Assembly (NCBI RefSeq): GCF_000189635.1
Contig: NW_002476405.1
Location: forward strand, 372,001 to 436,000
Reading direction: 5' to 3'
Source: Tetrahymena thermophila SB210
Taxonomy: Eukaryota; Ciliophora; Oligohymenophorea; Hymenostomatida; Tetrahymenidae
Length of the DNA stretch: 64,000 bases
The translations under genes and the position numbers were made by a program. The notes beneath the pieces are model-generated. The model worked only from the letters and a program-made list of their open reading frames with translations, was not told the DNA's origin and did not search any database. Positions 25,290 through 41,300 of the stretch are shown piece by piece (position 1 is the stretch's first letter; each line of letters begins with the position of its first letter).

Positions 25290-26535
25290 TTTCTTATTTG
25301 CCTTATTATTTTTAGAAAAATTGAAATAGTATTTTTGGTATTCTTTTGTTAATTAAATTTTTTTTCTACCTCCTTTTTAATAAGAATTTGTATTGCGAAA
25401 TTCTTTTGTCATACTAATCAAAATGCTACACAGATATACTTTTTAATTAACAATAATAAATTTATTAAAAAAATGTAGATTTAACTTTCGCATAGATTAT
25501 TAATGGGTATTTGAAAAAGGCTGTGTGTGCGAGATTAAACCTCAATTTTTTTTTAGTTTAAAATTCAATTAAGAATTTATAATATTTACAAAAATTTTAA
25601 TTAAAAGAAGGCTCTAAAATTTGTTTAAAGCTTTGTAAATATTTTAAATAATTTTGGATTGTATTTTTTCTCAGAATTGATTACTTTTCTTTTTTAAAAA
25701 TATTCATAGGTCTACATAAGTAGATATTATATTTTAAAAGCAGATATACGAGTAGTTTTTTAATTAGAGCTCAATTGATATAGCTAAGTTTTGAATTAAT
25801 TATTGAAAAATGTTATTTTAATAAAACTATATTTAATTTTTAAAGAAAAAATTTATTCTAGTTTAATATTTTTAATTAATGTTTGAGTGAACATTTTAAA
25901 AAATCTTGATACTTTTTTTATTATGAAATTTATGCACATTTCATGAGTATGTAAATTAAGTAAATTTATAGCTGTTTGTGATATTTATTTTAGTATTTAA
26001 CTTAAAATTAATTTTTGGTTATCATCATTGTTTTTAGTATTTTGATATCAGAATTTATCATTTAAAGTTGCTTTAGATTATAAATATAAATAAAATAGAT
26101 ATTTTTTAATCTTAACTTAAAAATATTTTTTGAGGGGGTGGAATCCAAAATCTTTATATAAAAAACCTGATTTATGGGATTTAATGACAAAAAACCATAT
26201 TTAAAATTTATATTTTGGCAGTAACATATATATAAATCACAGTATCACTTATAAATTCTGATGCTTTAAAATGAAAAAATAAAATAAAATATATTTTAAC
26301 TAAGTAAATTACTTGTTAACACATTAAATTTGCACAGATGTTCATTTTATTAATCAACTAATAAATAATAAATAGCTAAATTCTATGATACATTGTAAAT
26401 TTTTTAAATTTTGGGTGTTAATAATCTAAGAAATAGGTATCTATGAAATAAATATTAATAAAGTTGATAATTTAATTATTTAATTATTTTTGGAGTTTTT
26501 TGTTTAATTATATCAAATAGATATTAAAAGTTGGT
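25290..26535. other. AT-rich spacer
   Basis: This is the presumed promoter region of giant gene A and 3' flank of the transporter gene, both on the minus strand. No coding frame is supported. A short G-rich patch (TTTTGAGGGGGTGGAATCC near 26130) stands out only by composition. Confidence 0.45.
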
Positions 26536-28462
26536 TCAACTAAAAGTATCTAGAGATTATCCTCTTGTTTCAAACGGTAACAAGAATGTTAATAAAGAAG
26601 CTAGTGCACAGCAAATACTGAATATGAAATATGGAAGAAATACTCCAATATCGCCAATATAATTACCGATCCATGGCATAATTATACTCCCAATTCTACT
26701 AAAAGAACCAGCCATTCCCATACCCTCAGCCCTAATTTTTGTAGGATAAATTTCACCTGTATATTCATAACTTAGAGTAAAAGCCAGATCAAGAGCAAGT
26801 TTTGAAAACGAAACCCAAAAAGTAAATGATCCCAATTCTAAGTATATTAAAAGACAGCCAATAAATCCTCCAGCAAAAGCAATTGCCCAAGAATTTTTTC
26901 TACCTAAGAAAGGCACATTAACTATAATAGCACACACAAAAATAGTAGGTAGTTCACCAAGAGAACTAAAGAAAATAGACAGCAAATCATCATCACCATT
27001 ATCATCATTTTTGCTTTATTAAAAAAAAATATATTAAAAATAAACATTTAAGTCATTAAAAAATTATTTAAAAGGAAATACTTTAATTTAGTGAGTGTTA
27101 TTGGTAGTATAAAAGTTATCCCAAAGAAGACAAAGCTAGAAACAAACCAGTTATACCAAATTATAGGAGTAACTTTTTTGAAAGATTTCTCAAAAAGTGA
27201 TTTTATTGATCCTTTTTCAAATTGCTATGATTACTTTTTCATTTTATCTGCCCATAAAATTAGTTTTTATTTGTTAGAATGATCTATGGGTGATTAAGTT
27301 CTATTAATTTAGCATATTTATTCTATTAATTAGAAAGCTTATTCTTCTTTGTCATCAAAAAGACAAAATCTAGGACTCTCGTTTAAGAAAAAATATGAAA
27401 GAACCATAATTAAAAAGCTAGGAATTGTACTAAGAGCAAGTAACAATCTCCAATTACCCGTTTTTAAATTATCAAGAGTCAGAAAAGCTAATAAGCATAC
27501 AAATAGCTCACCAAAAGTGTAAAATATTCCTACTAGTGCTAAAATGACACCTCTTTGTTTAACTGGAGTCGTTTCAGCCAAAACTGAAAATGAAATAGGC
27601 ACTATAAAACCCACAAATCCGCCAAAAATGGTTCTAAATATTTAAAAATATAATTTTTGATATAAAATTAACATATAATCTATCATTCGTTTGCATAGAT
27701 ATTAATAATAAGTATTTTAACTTACCTTAAAATTGTGAATGAAATAAACTCAAATGCAAAGGCACTCAATATTGCACTCAAAAATAATCCTACAGAAGCA
27801 TAAACCAGTGGTTTTTTTCTTCCATACTTATCAGAAATCTTACCTGAAGTAAATGATCCAATCATATAACCAGTAAATACTAAACTAACCATAATGCTAT
27901 TTTGGTAAGTTTTTAAATCCCAGTGATCATTGATCATAGGCTGTAAAATAGATAATACTTAAGCTTCTGCCTTTTTGAATTAAATAAATCTGATAAATAT
28001 AAAATATTTTCATGAATACTTTTAAATAAAATTATCTTTAAAATGAACAAACTTAATATATTCCTTAAAAGAAGTTGAAAAATGCTAGCTTATTAGGAGA
28101 CTTAGTAATTGAAATTATGGAAACTAAAGATTAATGATAATAATCAAATAATTTACTGCGTCAGCTATTCCTACAAAACCCATCATAACAAATATAGCTA
28201 TTTAATATCTACCGAATCCTATCTTTGAAAGAATATCATCAAATGTAACTTAATCATCATCATTTTTATTGGAATCTCTTTTTATTTTATCATCATCATA
28301 ATCATTATTATATTTAACTTAACTTCCAGTTAATAAAATGTCAAATGAGGCTTTTTTAATTTTTTACTGTTCTTAGGCATTATTAGTTGTATCCGATTCT
28401 TGGTCTTCCTGCAGTAAAATATGCTGTTGCACATACTTTTCTCTATCTTAATTAATACTCAT
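26536..28462 (-). CDS. Major facilitator superfamily transporter (SLC22/SV2-like), 4 exons, 526 aa
   Basis: Exons in gene order: 28462-28157, 27970-27726, 27633-27082, 27013-26536. All introns are GT...AG and the joined frame is 527 codons with a TGA stop. The N-terminus is hydrophilic (Gln/Asp-rich, about 80 residues) and leads into SKIGFGRYQIAIF, the usual start of organic-cation/SV2-type transporters. The loop between helices 2 and 3 carries SDKYGRKKPLVY, the MFS signature. ETTPVKQRG follows helix 4 and NESPRF follows helix 6. The C-terminal half has YEYTGEIYPTKIRAEGMG and ends PFETRGQSLDTFS, both typical of the family. A central loop has an acidic run (KNDDNGDDD) encoded by GAT repeats just after an exon junction. 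It should have twelve membrane helices and transport a small organic solute or ion across the plasma or a vacuolar membrane. The substrate cannot be told. Confidence 0.88.
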
Positions 28463-29349
28463 TTTATGAAAAAATATATGATATAAAATTAACTACTTTT
28501 GTTGTTTAAACAATTAATAATATGTAAAAACTTTTATACTGCTTTAACTTTTACCAAATATTAATTAATTGAAATCCTTTTCTGAACATTATCAAGAATG
28601 ATGATTGATCAAGAATGTATAATCTATTAGGTATTTTGATTTGTTTACAATAAATTAATCTAAAATATTCTTTTTTCAAAAAAGTAAATAAGTAAATTCA
28701 GAATTAACTTTTTAAATACTAAAAAAAAATTAGGAGTAATCGAATAAATAGCATGAATATCTTTGTAAATTGAACTAATAAAAATTAATAAAATGTATAT
28801 AAAAATAACATTTGTTAATTAAAAAATTAATAAATATCTTGTTATTGACAAAAAATAATTTAAACAATTTTAAGACATTTTTATAATTTTGAATGTTATT
28901 AAAATAACTAACTTATAATTCAAAACTAAATCTAATAAAAATTAAATGTAATTAAAATTCTTACATAAATAGAATATTTGATTTCATCTATTTGAAAATA
29001 AAGAACTTAGAATTGATATTATTTTTGATTTTATTTTATTTAATAAGATAAATAATTATACTTTTTGAATAAAAAAAGCATAAATTTATAATTAAATGTA
29101 TATCTATTCCTTAACTGCCCTGCTATAATTTTTTTAAAAATTTGAATATATATTATTGAAAAATTTTAAATTTATTAAAATTTATTTTTTAAATAACAAA
29201 ATATTTTAAATTACATGATAAATTTAAAATTGAATAAAATTATTTATTAAATAAAAAATAGAGAATAAATTTTATCTAATTGAAAATAAAATCAAAAATA
29301 CATGTTTATTTATTTGAATAAAATATAAATGATATAATACATAAAATAA
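28463..29349. other. AT-rich spacer upstream of transporter gene
   Basis: Nearly pure A+T sequence between the transporter start and the end of giant gene B. I see nothing else in it. Confidence 0.5.
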
Positions 29350-32300
29350 TCATACAGCAACTGTTTTTGCTGTTTTTGCTGAGGAGAAATTTATATAATA
29401 ATTTTTACTTTTTTGGTAATAAAAATTGATATTTTAACGTTCAATATTATTATGATAAATAGATGCTTGATAAAGATTAATTGACTAAATAGATTTTCTT
29501 AAAACTTTCCATAGATATAAAATCCTATTTCTATCGAAATACCCTAATCTTTTTAGATAGTATTTAAGTTTAGGTAAATTTTATATTTTTTTATCAATAA
29601 GCCTTCCTAAATTTATTATTTATTCTTTTAGAATTATTTAAATAATATTTTTTATTAAAATGCAAACAGAATAAACATTTATAATTATGAGAATATAAAA
29701 AGCTATGTTCGAGCTAGATTGTTATTAAACAGTTTAGCTTTCAGATAGATAAGCACATAAACCAATACTAATTGAGCATAAAATGTAAACTAGCTACTCC
29801 ATGTAATTTAATATTTTATTGATGTTAGGTTTATCTATTAAAATAATAAATAAGCTTAATATTTAAAAATAAATTAAAGAATTACACTAATTTATTGATA
29901 TTGAATAGACTAGTAGGATAGCACAAACTATTGAAGCCTTTAGGGGATTTTAATCATCTACAAAAGTGTTGTTAACTATAACAATAATTGACTTTAAAGA
30001 TATTTTAATTAATTCCCAAAAATAATATTTCTCTTTAAAGTCAAAGTAAAAAACACCAAAAAGCTTCAAGTTAATGACCTTATTTAAGTGGTACTTTATT
30101 TTTCGTAAGCAATATAATAAAAATAAAGGAATAAACACAGTCCATAAAATTAAAATAGGGAAAAGGATTTTATTTCTCTATTCGTAAAATTTCTCATCAC
30201 AACTGATAGAAGTGAAGGTCCTTACAAAAACAATTCCTTATTTTCCAACACAACTTGCCTATTTTTATTTTAAATATGTTAGAAATTTCAAAAAAAAAAA
30301 AAATATAGAAATTACACTTCCAATAACTTGTTAAACAACAGAAGGTTAATTTGCAATATAAATGAAATTAATTCCAGAAAAAATATCTATCAAATAAATT
30401 TTTTATTTTGTTAATAGTCTCTAAATAAAATAAAATAAAATGAAAATGATGATGTAAGCAATAATAGTTAATTAGGATAATAGCACTTTAACGAAGATGT
30501 AATCTAGCTCCTAGCTTTTGTAAAAATCAATTAACGAGCAATCCAAAGAAAAAAGAGCTTTTTTATTAGGATCGGATAGAGGGCTTATAAAAACTTAATA
30601 TTTTTATAGCTGTGCTTTTATGATATCACTGACTATCATAAATATCTGCAAATAAGATGTAATAAGCTTAATATAAAAGCTTGTTTACTGTGTATTTCTA
30701 GGTATATACACTTTCATGAGATAAAGAACTTTTATAGATACATTTGAAGCTATCTAACTTAAATAGCTATTTACCATATACAAAGTTAAAATCGAATAAG
30801 CAAGGACTATTAGAATATATACCCATATTGTACTTTATGTTTAAGAGCAGCTTTTAAATTTATTTTTAATTTTAGTTAAAATTTTATTTGAATTATTAAT
30901 AAATTTATTTACTCAATACAACCTAAATTACCATCTTGAACAAAAGAGCTATTCCAAAATTTTCCATACAAATCACAATCTGAGCATATATATCCAGTAA
31001 ATCCTAATTATTTTTTAAAAAAATTATATAACAAAGCTTGTATTTTTTTCTTAAAGCAATTTCTACCTTTTTTACAATATCTTATTTATTAATTTCTTAT
31101 TTATTTGGTTTTTTTTTAATAAATATCAATATCCCCTTAACAAGTTTGTGCTGTGGGGTTGCATTCATAAACCTAGGAAGAGTTTAAACTTTATCTCCAG
31201 TATCCTTCTCTTAGATACATCATAGATCCATCACAAATTCCATAATTTGGGCATTTAATACATTTTTAGCCTGGATAAGTGTTATAAAAGGGATCACTGC
31301 ATCTTTAACAAGAATCAAATCTTTATATTTTTACATGTTAATATCCTAATTCGCAGCCTTCAACAAATTTAACGATTAAATCAAAGCTATTAAATTCAGA
31401 ACTGTAAGAAGTTATTTCGCCTGTAAATGTATCATATAATGGGTATTTTATTAAACTCGACGAAAAAGTAAGCTTCACTGTTATTCCAAATACACCATAT
31501 AAAATCACATTATTTAATTTAAAGTTTCCGCTTTATTAAATTATTTGGGATTAGTTTAGATAAGCTCTTTTAGTGTCGTTCATCACAATATTAAGAGTGA
31601 TATTTTATTGAAATTCCATAAAAAATTCATTTTCTTGAGTCATTAATTATATGCTAAGTTCATTCTATTTTAAAAAAAATATTTCAAAATACAAATATAA
31701 ATTTAATTTTTTTTACATTTATTTTTCCACTAGAATGTATTATTGTTTTATTCATTAATGTTGTTCCATTTAAAATTGCTATCATGTGATGAGGGTATTA
31801 AAAGGTATTGGAGGAAAATCGTTTAGCTATATTACTAATAAATGTATTTTAAGATTATATATTTTAAATAGCTTGTCCATTTTCTGAGTAAATTGCTCCT
31901 CCAATCTAAGCTAAATTATTATAAAATAAGCTATTTTTAATCTTTATATTTGTTTTTTATTCTACACCTTTGTAATATATAGCTCCACCATTACCTTCAC
32001 TAGCTATATTTTATACAAAACTACAATTTAAAAAATATGTGCTTGAACTTTCTATGTAAACAGCACCTGCAGATTTCTATGACTAATTACTCTTAAATGT
32101 GAGATATGAAAGTTCAAATAGATAATTTAAATCTGATATGAATGACAAGATTCTTGAGCCATAATTCTAAATTGGAATTATATTTTAATGAATGAATAAT
32201 ACTCCTTTATCTTTTACCTAATTCTACTCAAAATTACTTTTCATAATACTTAGATAATAACTACTGATTTAAAGCAAACCGTTATTGCATGATTGACAAT

Positions 32301-35300
32301 GATTTTTATAAAACTAAGTATCAAAAATATGTATATAATTTGATTCTATTTATATGAAGTTACCAGCTGTTTAGCTGGCAATTTTGTAAAATTAACTGCT
32401 GATAATTTCAGTGTAAACTATTTAAAGAAGTTTTATTAAAGATGTTTGATAGGCTATGTTTTGATATGAGTTATTTTAATCTATAAATCTTTCAATCTCT
32501 TATGCTTAAATAAATGCTTGAATATCATAATTTGTTCTTAACATGAAGCTATATGGTTACTCATCCATGATAAATTTATTATTAAAAAGGTTTACTTGTA
32601 CAAATCCGTTAATAAAAAATTATTAAAAGTTGAAACTTTATTCTTAGAAGTATTTTAAAATATTTCTTTATAAAAGGTTTTATTAAAAATTTTTTGGATT
32701 ATAGCTAATTGAAGAATCAATCAGTTAGAGTACATTTGCATGCTTTTTTTAAAACTCAAAGTAAAAAACTGAGCCAAGCTTGCTATAATTATTTATAAAC
32801 TCTGATTACGATATTTTGATAACTTTTTTAGATTAAGAATTTTGTATAAATATAGCTCCTCCTTGATAATAGGCAATGTTTTAAATAAAACTGGATGACT
32901 ATATTTCTCCTTAAAATCCACAAAGTTAAGAATCAATATAAATAGCACCACCTTTATTCTCATTATCAAACTAATTAAAACTTAAATTGTTGAGAAAGGA
33001 AGAACCCTAAACATTTAGGAATCCTTAAACCTAAAAAACTAAATATAATGCACCACCCTATGATGCTATACCGCCTTCGAAATGAGAATTCATAATATCA
33101 ACTCTTTCAGTTAATGAATATATAAATCCTCCCTTTACAGTTGTATTTGAAGAATCCAGTTTGAAATCATCATTTTTAAAGATTGAGTTACTAATTTTTA
33201 ATTATTTGGTAAAAAGCATCAAGCAATTACTTTTCTTAATAGAAAAGTTGTTTAAAAACTTTGAATCTAATACTTCTATATTTCCTATCTACGCTTCTAT
33301 ATAGGCACATGTCGATATTTTAGTTGGAGTTTCCTATTTATAGAAATTAATTAATATCATAATCGAAAAAGCAAAATTTATCTTGAAAAAAAGATAAAAT
33401 TTATGAGAATTTTGTTTATTTTTAATTCATAAAATATGTTATTTATTTATATTTAATAAATTACATTCGCTTTTATGGCATAAAGCAATTTTGATCCTTA
33501 AACAATAAAATTATTAATAGATAGAGTTTCTTTAATCTAAGATCCAATAAAAATAGGAGCTATGTTAAATTATTATTGTGTTATATAAGCAGTACAATTT
33601 ATTATTTAAATATCTTGCATAACTAATACCTTTTCAGAAATTGTATCGTGTTGTTTTTATTTAATATAGATCTCTATAATGGCTTTTTAGTAAACGATAT
33701 TTTACAAACTAATTTTTTTTAAAATCATTTATTAAAGCAAATTATTAATTTCAATAATTGAGTAGTTATTCATGTTGTCTTCACTTTAAACACCTTTCAA
33801 TGATTTTAATTTAAGATAATTAGCAGAAATAACTTTTAAAAGCTGTACTTCACCATAATTAGCTAAATATGCATCTTGTAAGATTAATTTGTTGATATTT
33901 GATAAAGTTATAAATTAACATATTTTAAAGCTTTAAGAATCTACTGCGATTATTTAATTTTTATTTATTGTAATAGATTAAATAATAAATTAATCAATGA
34001 ACTGATTACTATCAATTAAAAAAATATACTGACTACTTGTTATTGTATTATCATTAAATATTGTATTAGTAATATGAAATTAGTTTGAAGCATTTTTATT
34101 TTTTCTTAGTGCTTTAAAGATGACATACTGAGTAAATTTATTGTTTTAAACAAATAAAGATTTGGCTTGAAGGCAGTTCAGCTCAAATAACGAAATAACT
34201 TAATTTTAATCCTAAAACATCATAGTGTTGTTTGTAATTAAAATGTTTGAAAATATAGAACCTATGAATTGATTGCATGATAATACTTTTGATTATTTTT
34301 AAAATAAATTATTGTTAAGTATAAAATTATTAATTGTAACCATTTAAATAAACTAATAATTATTTGTTAGGTATTCAAATAAGTTGCTTGAGTGATCAAA
34401 TTCACAAAACTAAACTTAACTATTTATAATACTTAACTATGTGTTGTTTTGGTTTACCTAGATAAAACTTGAAGAATTAAATGTAACCTTTTATAATTTA
34501 AAAAATTATTTTGTTGTATTTATAATAATTTATTAAAAATTAAAAAAAGATGATTTTTTAAAAAATTTGAACAAAGGTTTAAGTATTAAGATAAAGTTAA
34601 GGTATGAATAATAATAATAATTTTACGTTAGAAATGTTGACATTATCTAATATTATTGAAATATCAGGGTTAGAAAAACCTTAAGGATAATCAATTTTTA
34701 TAGCTTGATAATTATTATAAAATATATTACTGAATGTTGTATTTCTTATGATTAATGTATTTAACAGATTGCTTAATTAAATTAAAAGAACATTTTATGG
34801 CGCTTTATATCCTCTTTAGAATTTTATATTATTAAAATAAACTTATTTTAATTTGGGTGATGTTATCTGAAATCCTATCTTAAACTAATCAAAATCAGGT
34901 GAATATGAATCAATAGTTAAATTAGAAATAGAGACATTTGTAAATCCTTAAATTTTAGTAGGTAATATTTGATGGAATGGAAGGCTTTCTGACTCATAAG
35001 TTATATTTAGATGAAACACTTCCAAAGATTTTATTTTTTGCATCAAATTAGATTTAATTTCTAATGGTTTTAAAAGAATGCAATTTTAAATTCCTGAAGG
35101 AAATACTAAATCAACATCAAGCTATTTTAATGATATTTCATTTAAAGCAACAAATGCTAAATTAGAATTCATTTCATCTAAAATTAAATTGTCAAAATTA
35201 TTTATTTCTGAAATCATATTCAAATTAAAAGGACTCTATTTGGTTCCTTCGCCAACAAACAAAGAGATTTTTTCGCATTTTATATAAAATTTAGTATATT

Positions 35301-38300
35301 TTTTAAAGTAGCAAGATTAATCTTCTATTTTACACAAAGTACACTAAGATCTTTGCTTATCAAACCTTACTTCATAACCTTAAAAATAACTTTAAAAAGC
35401 TAAACCACCTAACTACAATTATTGCATTGTTTTACAGGAAAAGCATTTTGTTTAGTATATTGAATAGTCATTTTAAAATAAATTATTTGTTTGATCACAT
35501 GTTTCGCATCTATTTTTATATCCAAATAAATAAAAAATTGAATATATCGATAAATTTTAAATAAAAGCAATTTTGATAATTTCAAGAACTTTACAAGAAT
35601 GGGCAGGACTAGCACGATTTTTAGTCTGATGTAAAAGTACTGATTTATAATTATGAGCTAAAGTAATTTTATCCAAAAAAGAAGTTTCCCATAAAAAGCT
35701 AAATTGAGGAAATCTATTATATGACAGCTGTTTAATTACAATCTAAGCAATAAAATCTATTAATTTAAAATATACAGGTATTGCAAAGTTAACCACATGG
35801 AAATGCTATACATATTTTTTAAATAGGATCAAAATAATAACCATCAAGGCATGCACTACAAAAAGTCTTTGCATTTAATATCCTTTTATAGTTTAATCTT
35901 GTATCAATATCGTATTAAAATTTTTCATACATAATATGAGCAGTTATATTAAACTTTTGTTTCTAAGAATCATATCCCATTTCATAGCATCTTGAGCACC
36001 CTTCAAAACATTAAACACATCCAAGTAGAGTAATCATGTAATTCTCTTTAGAACATTCAAGACATGTAAAATACATCAATTAACCTAACTATTAATCTTA
36101 GTAATATTCATATACACATTTATCACACCCAGCAACCTAATTTATATTAATGAATAATTTTTTAATGAAGATTATTCTTAAAATATGTTTTTTTCAAAAA
36201 TATTAAATAAATTTGTTCTATTTTTATGGTTCTTGAAATATTTTAATACTCAAAATGAATTATATTAGCAAAAATTTTTAATATTTAATTTTGCAAAATT
36301 AATGATTTATTTATGAAGATTATTAATGAATATTTCAATATGAAAATTTCAAAATATTAATTTTCATTTTTATTTTTATATTTTTCAGTTAAAATTAAAT
36401 GATTTTTATTTGTTTAAAATTCAGATGAATGTATAATTGTATTACTGCTTAACTACATTAATAATTTGTGTCACAAACTTTATTTTTTTTATCAAGAGCA
36501 AATTATTTGCATAACTTACAAGAAACATTGTCAGTTTCAAACTACAAGCAATTAACATCTATGATGTTATAATTTGTTTGGCAAACTTTTTTGTTACTTG
36601 ATAAAATGTATTAGAATTAGCAAGCTAAGCATATAAGAGAAGAATCAGTTGAAGAACCACCTTTGAAGTAAGATAAATCATAAATTTAATTGATTTAATT
36701 AGTTTTTGAATTAATTAGGGAATGAACAGCACAATTTTATATCTACTCTCCACAATCACTTCCTAAATTAAGAAAAGAGTTTATTAAAATTGATCAAATT
36801 TAATTGATTTGATATTTAAATTACCATTTACTTATTGAGTTTCTGTATTTAGTATGCAAGAAGAGCATTATTTAAAAATACCAAAGCTTTTATACTAATC
36901 ATCTGTTAACTGGACATTATTTGATTCACCAATATTAAAATAACCATTTTCATTTGCTTTAAATTATATTGAAAAACAGTTTAGTTAATTAATTTTATAA
37001 TTAAAACTACCATATTAGCAAGAAGCACAACCCTTCCCACAAGGATCGCATTTAGTTAAATCATATGAAAATATGTATGCAGAATTACAAATTTAACATA
37101 TTGGTGTCAAACTAACTGAGCCTAAATACTATCTTTGTTGTTAACTAATCTAATAATAATATTATTTAACTCCGTTGCTATTTAAAAAACCTAATTCACA
37201 CTGTGTGCATCCTTAAATACAAGCTTAACATTAACCTGATTAATCTAAGTAATATCCCTGTAAGCATTTTGTGCAAACTGAAGTCTATTAATTGTCTTTC
37301 CATTATAATTAGCAAAATGTACAGTTATCTTATACACCTAAAATTAAACAATAAATTTAAAATTAATTGTCACAAAAAAATAATTGAATTTTGTAATATA
37401 AATATCAATGGAATATTTTTTTTAATAAATTTATCATTAATTTATAAATCCCGCTTTAAAAAATTTTTAATTGCAAATAGGGATTATAAATTCACGAAAA
37501 ATAAAAATTTTTTAAAGCATTTTCTTTTAATGAGAGTAGACAATTATATAAAAATAAGAAAAAACTAAAACCTCAACCCTCTCTCAATATATTATTCTTA
37601 AGTAATTTTTATACAAAAATAAACAAAATTTATTTATAATTAAAAGATTTAATTAATAAAAAAATAATTAACTATTACATAATTTTAAAAAAGTTAGGTA
37701 GTATTTCGGATATTAATATTTATCAAGATTGCTGTTATAATTAACTGTATAGCTCATAGCGAATGGAGGTTAGTTTTCTATTAAAATTAAACTTTATTAA
37801 GACTAGACTGTAAATTTCACAATTGTTTGCTAACAAAGTTTAGTAGACATTTATGCATTATTCCTATAGAAATTAATAAAGTTAATAATTGTTTTAATGA
37901 GTTATTAAACAAACTAAAAATTTAATAAAATTACCAAGATCCTGTTTCAAGACTACAATCAAGACATTTTTAAGTGATTTAATTTGTACCAAATGGAAGT
38001 CTATAAGTGTCAGGATATTAATTAATAGGAATATAGTTATAATCACATTAGATACATTACACACTTTATTCAGATTTTTTAAATAGAAAATATCCTTCTA
38101 TGCATTAAGTGCAATAGTTCAAATCTTTGCAGGAGTAACAACTATTTTTTAAAAAATAGATGATATTTTTTTTTACTAAAAGCTTATTTATTTTTACCCT
38201 GGAGGACATTTTTTTATTAACTATTCACTACAAATTACTCCTTTGCAAGTATCCTCGTTGACATAAATTAAATTTAATTGAAAGATTGTATTCATATTTT

Positions 38301-41300
38301 ATTTTTAGCTATCATCTCTTTGCTAAAAACTCAAGCATCTGTTGTCTCCTAAATTTAATAAGTTTTTAGGGCATCTCAGGCATTAAAATTAAGGATTAGC
38401 TTAACTTTATAAAACACAAACATTTTCGAAGTTAGCACATTATTGTTCATTGTCATCACCAAACACATTCATATCAATAAAAACACATGGTCTATCTGGT
38501 CTAATTTGTTTTAAACATTCGTTTTCTTTCATTTTCATATCTTTAAAAGCTATGCATTTTCCATTGACGAGACAGGTCTTTTAAGGGCACACACTGCACT
38601 ATCCAGAATTTGTATCAGCGCATCTCCCTTATTAAACGATAAATTATTTTTGACATGGGCTATTATAATATTTATTAAAATACCTTATGTGTCTTAGCAA
38701 TTAGTATCTAAAAAAACACAGGTTTTATAATCATTAGGTTTAAGACATTATTAATAATTGCAAAGACTGCAGTTATTTATAGAGGAAAGGCAAGTTCCAT
38801 CACTTGCTGAACATTTGTAATTAGATAAAGGATCTACTATTTAACAAGCATTTGCATATAAGCAGGTTTGTCCTTTAAAACAACTTACCTATTATATTAA
38901 AATATAATTAAAATTAAAAATGTTTCAAAGAAAAGTAAATTTCCCATTAAATATTTTTAATATTGCTTAAAGAAATTAAATTTTATGTCACAAAATCAGC
39001 TAAATAAAAAATTTAAAAAAAATTATTTACGGCTACAGTCTATCCCACATCTAAACACTGACTTAGACTATTTTAACCTAGATTAAGTAAAAAATATTAT
39101 TTATTTTAATTAAATTTGATTTTAAAATATCTTTTTATTTATTTGCATATTTTTAGTTTTAAAAAGTTTTTGGAAAATTTTTTTGTTTTACCTACGGATT
39201 TTTTTGCAGGATCATAATCAAGTTATACACAAGAATATTATTAAGGCGTAGGTTGTTATATACAGTACCTTTTTATGAAGATTTAATTTATTTTGAATAA
39301 AGCTTTAAATTAGAAAATACCCATGAATGCATTAAATAATTTGTTTGTTGGTTTTTTGACTATCGAATAAGCATTTTGAAGATTCATACTCTCTTCCTAC
39401 GTAGCGAGAATCTAGCTCAAAACATTTGTTATTAATTAAGCAATAATTTAGTTTACAATACATTGCAAAATATGCTTTGCTTCCAATACAAGTTTAGCTG
39501 CTCGCTTCTCTACCTACATACTTACTGTTTTAGTTAGCATTATCGTTTAAAGAAATACATTTATCTCCTTAAAGACAAAGCTAAGGGCCTGCACAACTTA
39601 CAGAATTAGCTATTTTATTTATAAATTAAAATTAAAAGTGATGATTTAATTTAATTAATTTAACCTTAATTAATATATTAGCAATAGCCTGTGGAGTTTT
39701 TAGCTGCATAATTATACTTGGTTTCATCAATTTTATCATATGAGAAAGGATAAAATAATTTTTGGCAAATCTATTTACCACTAAATATTTTTGAAAAAGC
39801 TTTTAATAAATAAAACTATAGAAATAAATGTAATTACTTATTATTATTCAGAATACAATAATTTAGACTGAAGCAAAGTAAAATACCTAAATTAAAAATA
39901 AATAAATAAATTTTAAGAAAAAACATTTTAAAATATTGAATAGAATATTACTATCGACTTCATCTTTTTCAAGTAGACACCTTTCTGTTACTGATTCTAC
40001 TCCTATAAAAGGGCCAAAAGTCTTAAAAGACCCTCCATAAGGAATACAAAAATCTGATTTAAGCTGTTTGGTTTCTGAATATAAGCAATATCCATTAGCA
40101 CACATTTCGATATTTTATCCATTAATATTATCTAATTTTAGGCAGTTAGTAGTATTTGTTTCCCTTGCAATCCTATCAAAAGGATAGTCAGTTGATAGGT
40201 CCACACATGTAAAATTCTTTTATTCTATGCAGAATTTGTATTTTTTACACCTATTTTTTAATTAAAAATTAATTGATAAACTTATATCTATTTATTTACT
40301 TTTTTAAATAATAAAATACAGTTAAAAAATAACTAACAAAATGATACCTAACTGCAGTACTATTTCCCCTCTACAAACATAGCTGCTATTTATCAATTCC
40401 AATATAAGTATCATTAAAAGGAATGCAAGAGAGTTGTGTCCCATTTTTATATATACAGCTTTAATCTGAGCAAAAAGAAATTTCTTTTTTTAAAATATTT
40501 ATTATTAGTTATTGAAACTTACAACACCAAAAAATAATGTTCATTTACCCGAGTAAGTTACATTAGACTAGACACACGTACCATTAGGTTAAATACCCTA
40601 AATTATTAAAATTAATATAAATATCTATTTATTAACAAATCTTTACCACTGCATATCTTGATAAATCTACTATGTTAGTACACACATTACTTACTAAGTC
40701 TAAGCAGAGATATTTTTTTTGAAGCGTTAAATCTGAAAAGCACTCTATAGAAGGGGCTGTTTCTATTTGGGCACAAGCAAAATTTATTAATTTAGCTGGT
40801 AAATATTATGACAGTGGAGTGCATGTATTGTTAAAAATACAATAGCTAATTAATTATGGAGTCGAGTAAAAAAGTATTTAATTATTGATAAAGTTATAAA
40901 AAATATAAATAGAATTTTACCCTTTTGAACAGAAAGATATTGTATTATTAGATGTTTAATTCTTTTATAAGCAATTAAATGTTTTAGAGTCAATTCCAAC
41001 AAACCCACCTTAGTCTAAACTTACTATTTTCTTTGATGAAAGATCTAAACAGTATGGAGGTTTTAGTTTAATCAATTCACCTTCTATACAAAACAAAATT
41101 TGAATCAATTTACTTACATATTATACAATTTAAGGCTAAAAGAACTAATAATAACATAATTTATTTTATAAGTTTTAATAGTCTACAAAATCAAGTTAAT
41201 TAAATAGTAGAAAGTGACTTATTTATTTTTTATTTTCTTCAAGTATTTTATGTTTATTTTAGTAATATAAAAAATTATTTATTTAAATGAGGGATCAAGT

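Noticed and set aside
37203-37568. Plus-strand 121-codon frame over the junction region of giant gene B
   Set aside because: It covers a minus-strand Cys-repeat exon and an intron conserved with gene A, and its composition is Ile/Lys/Asn filler.
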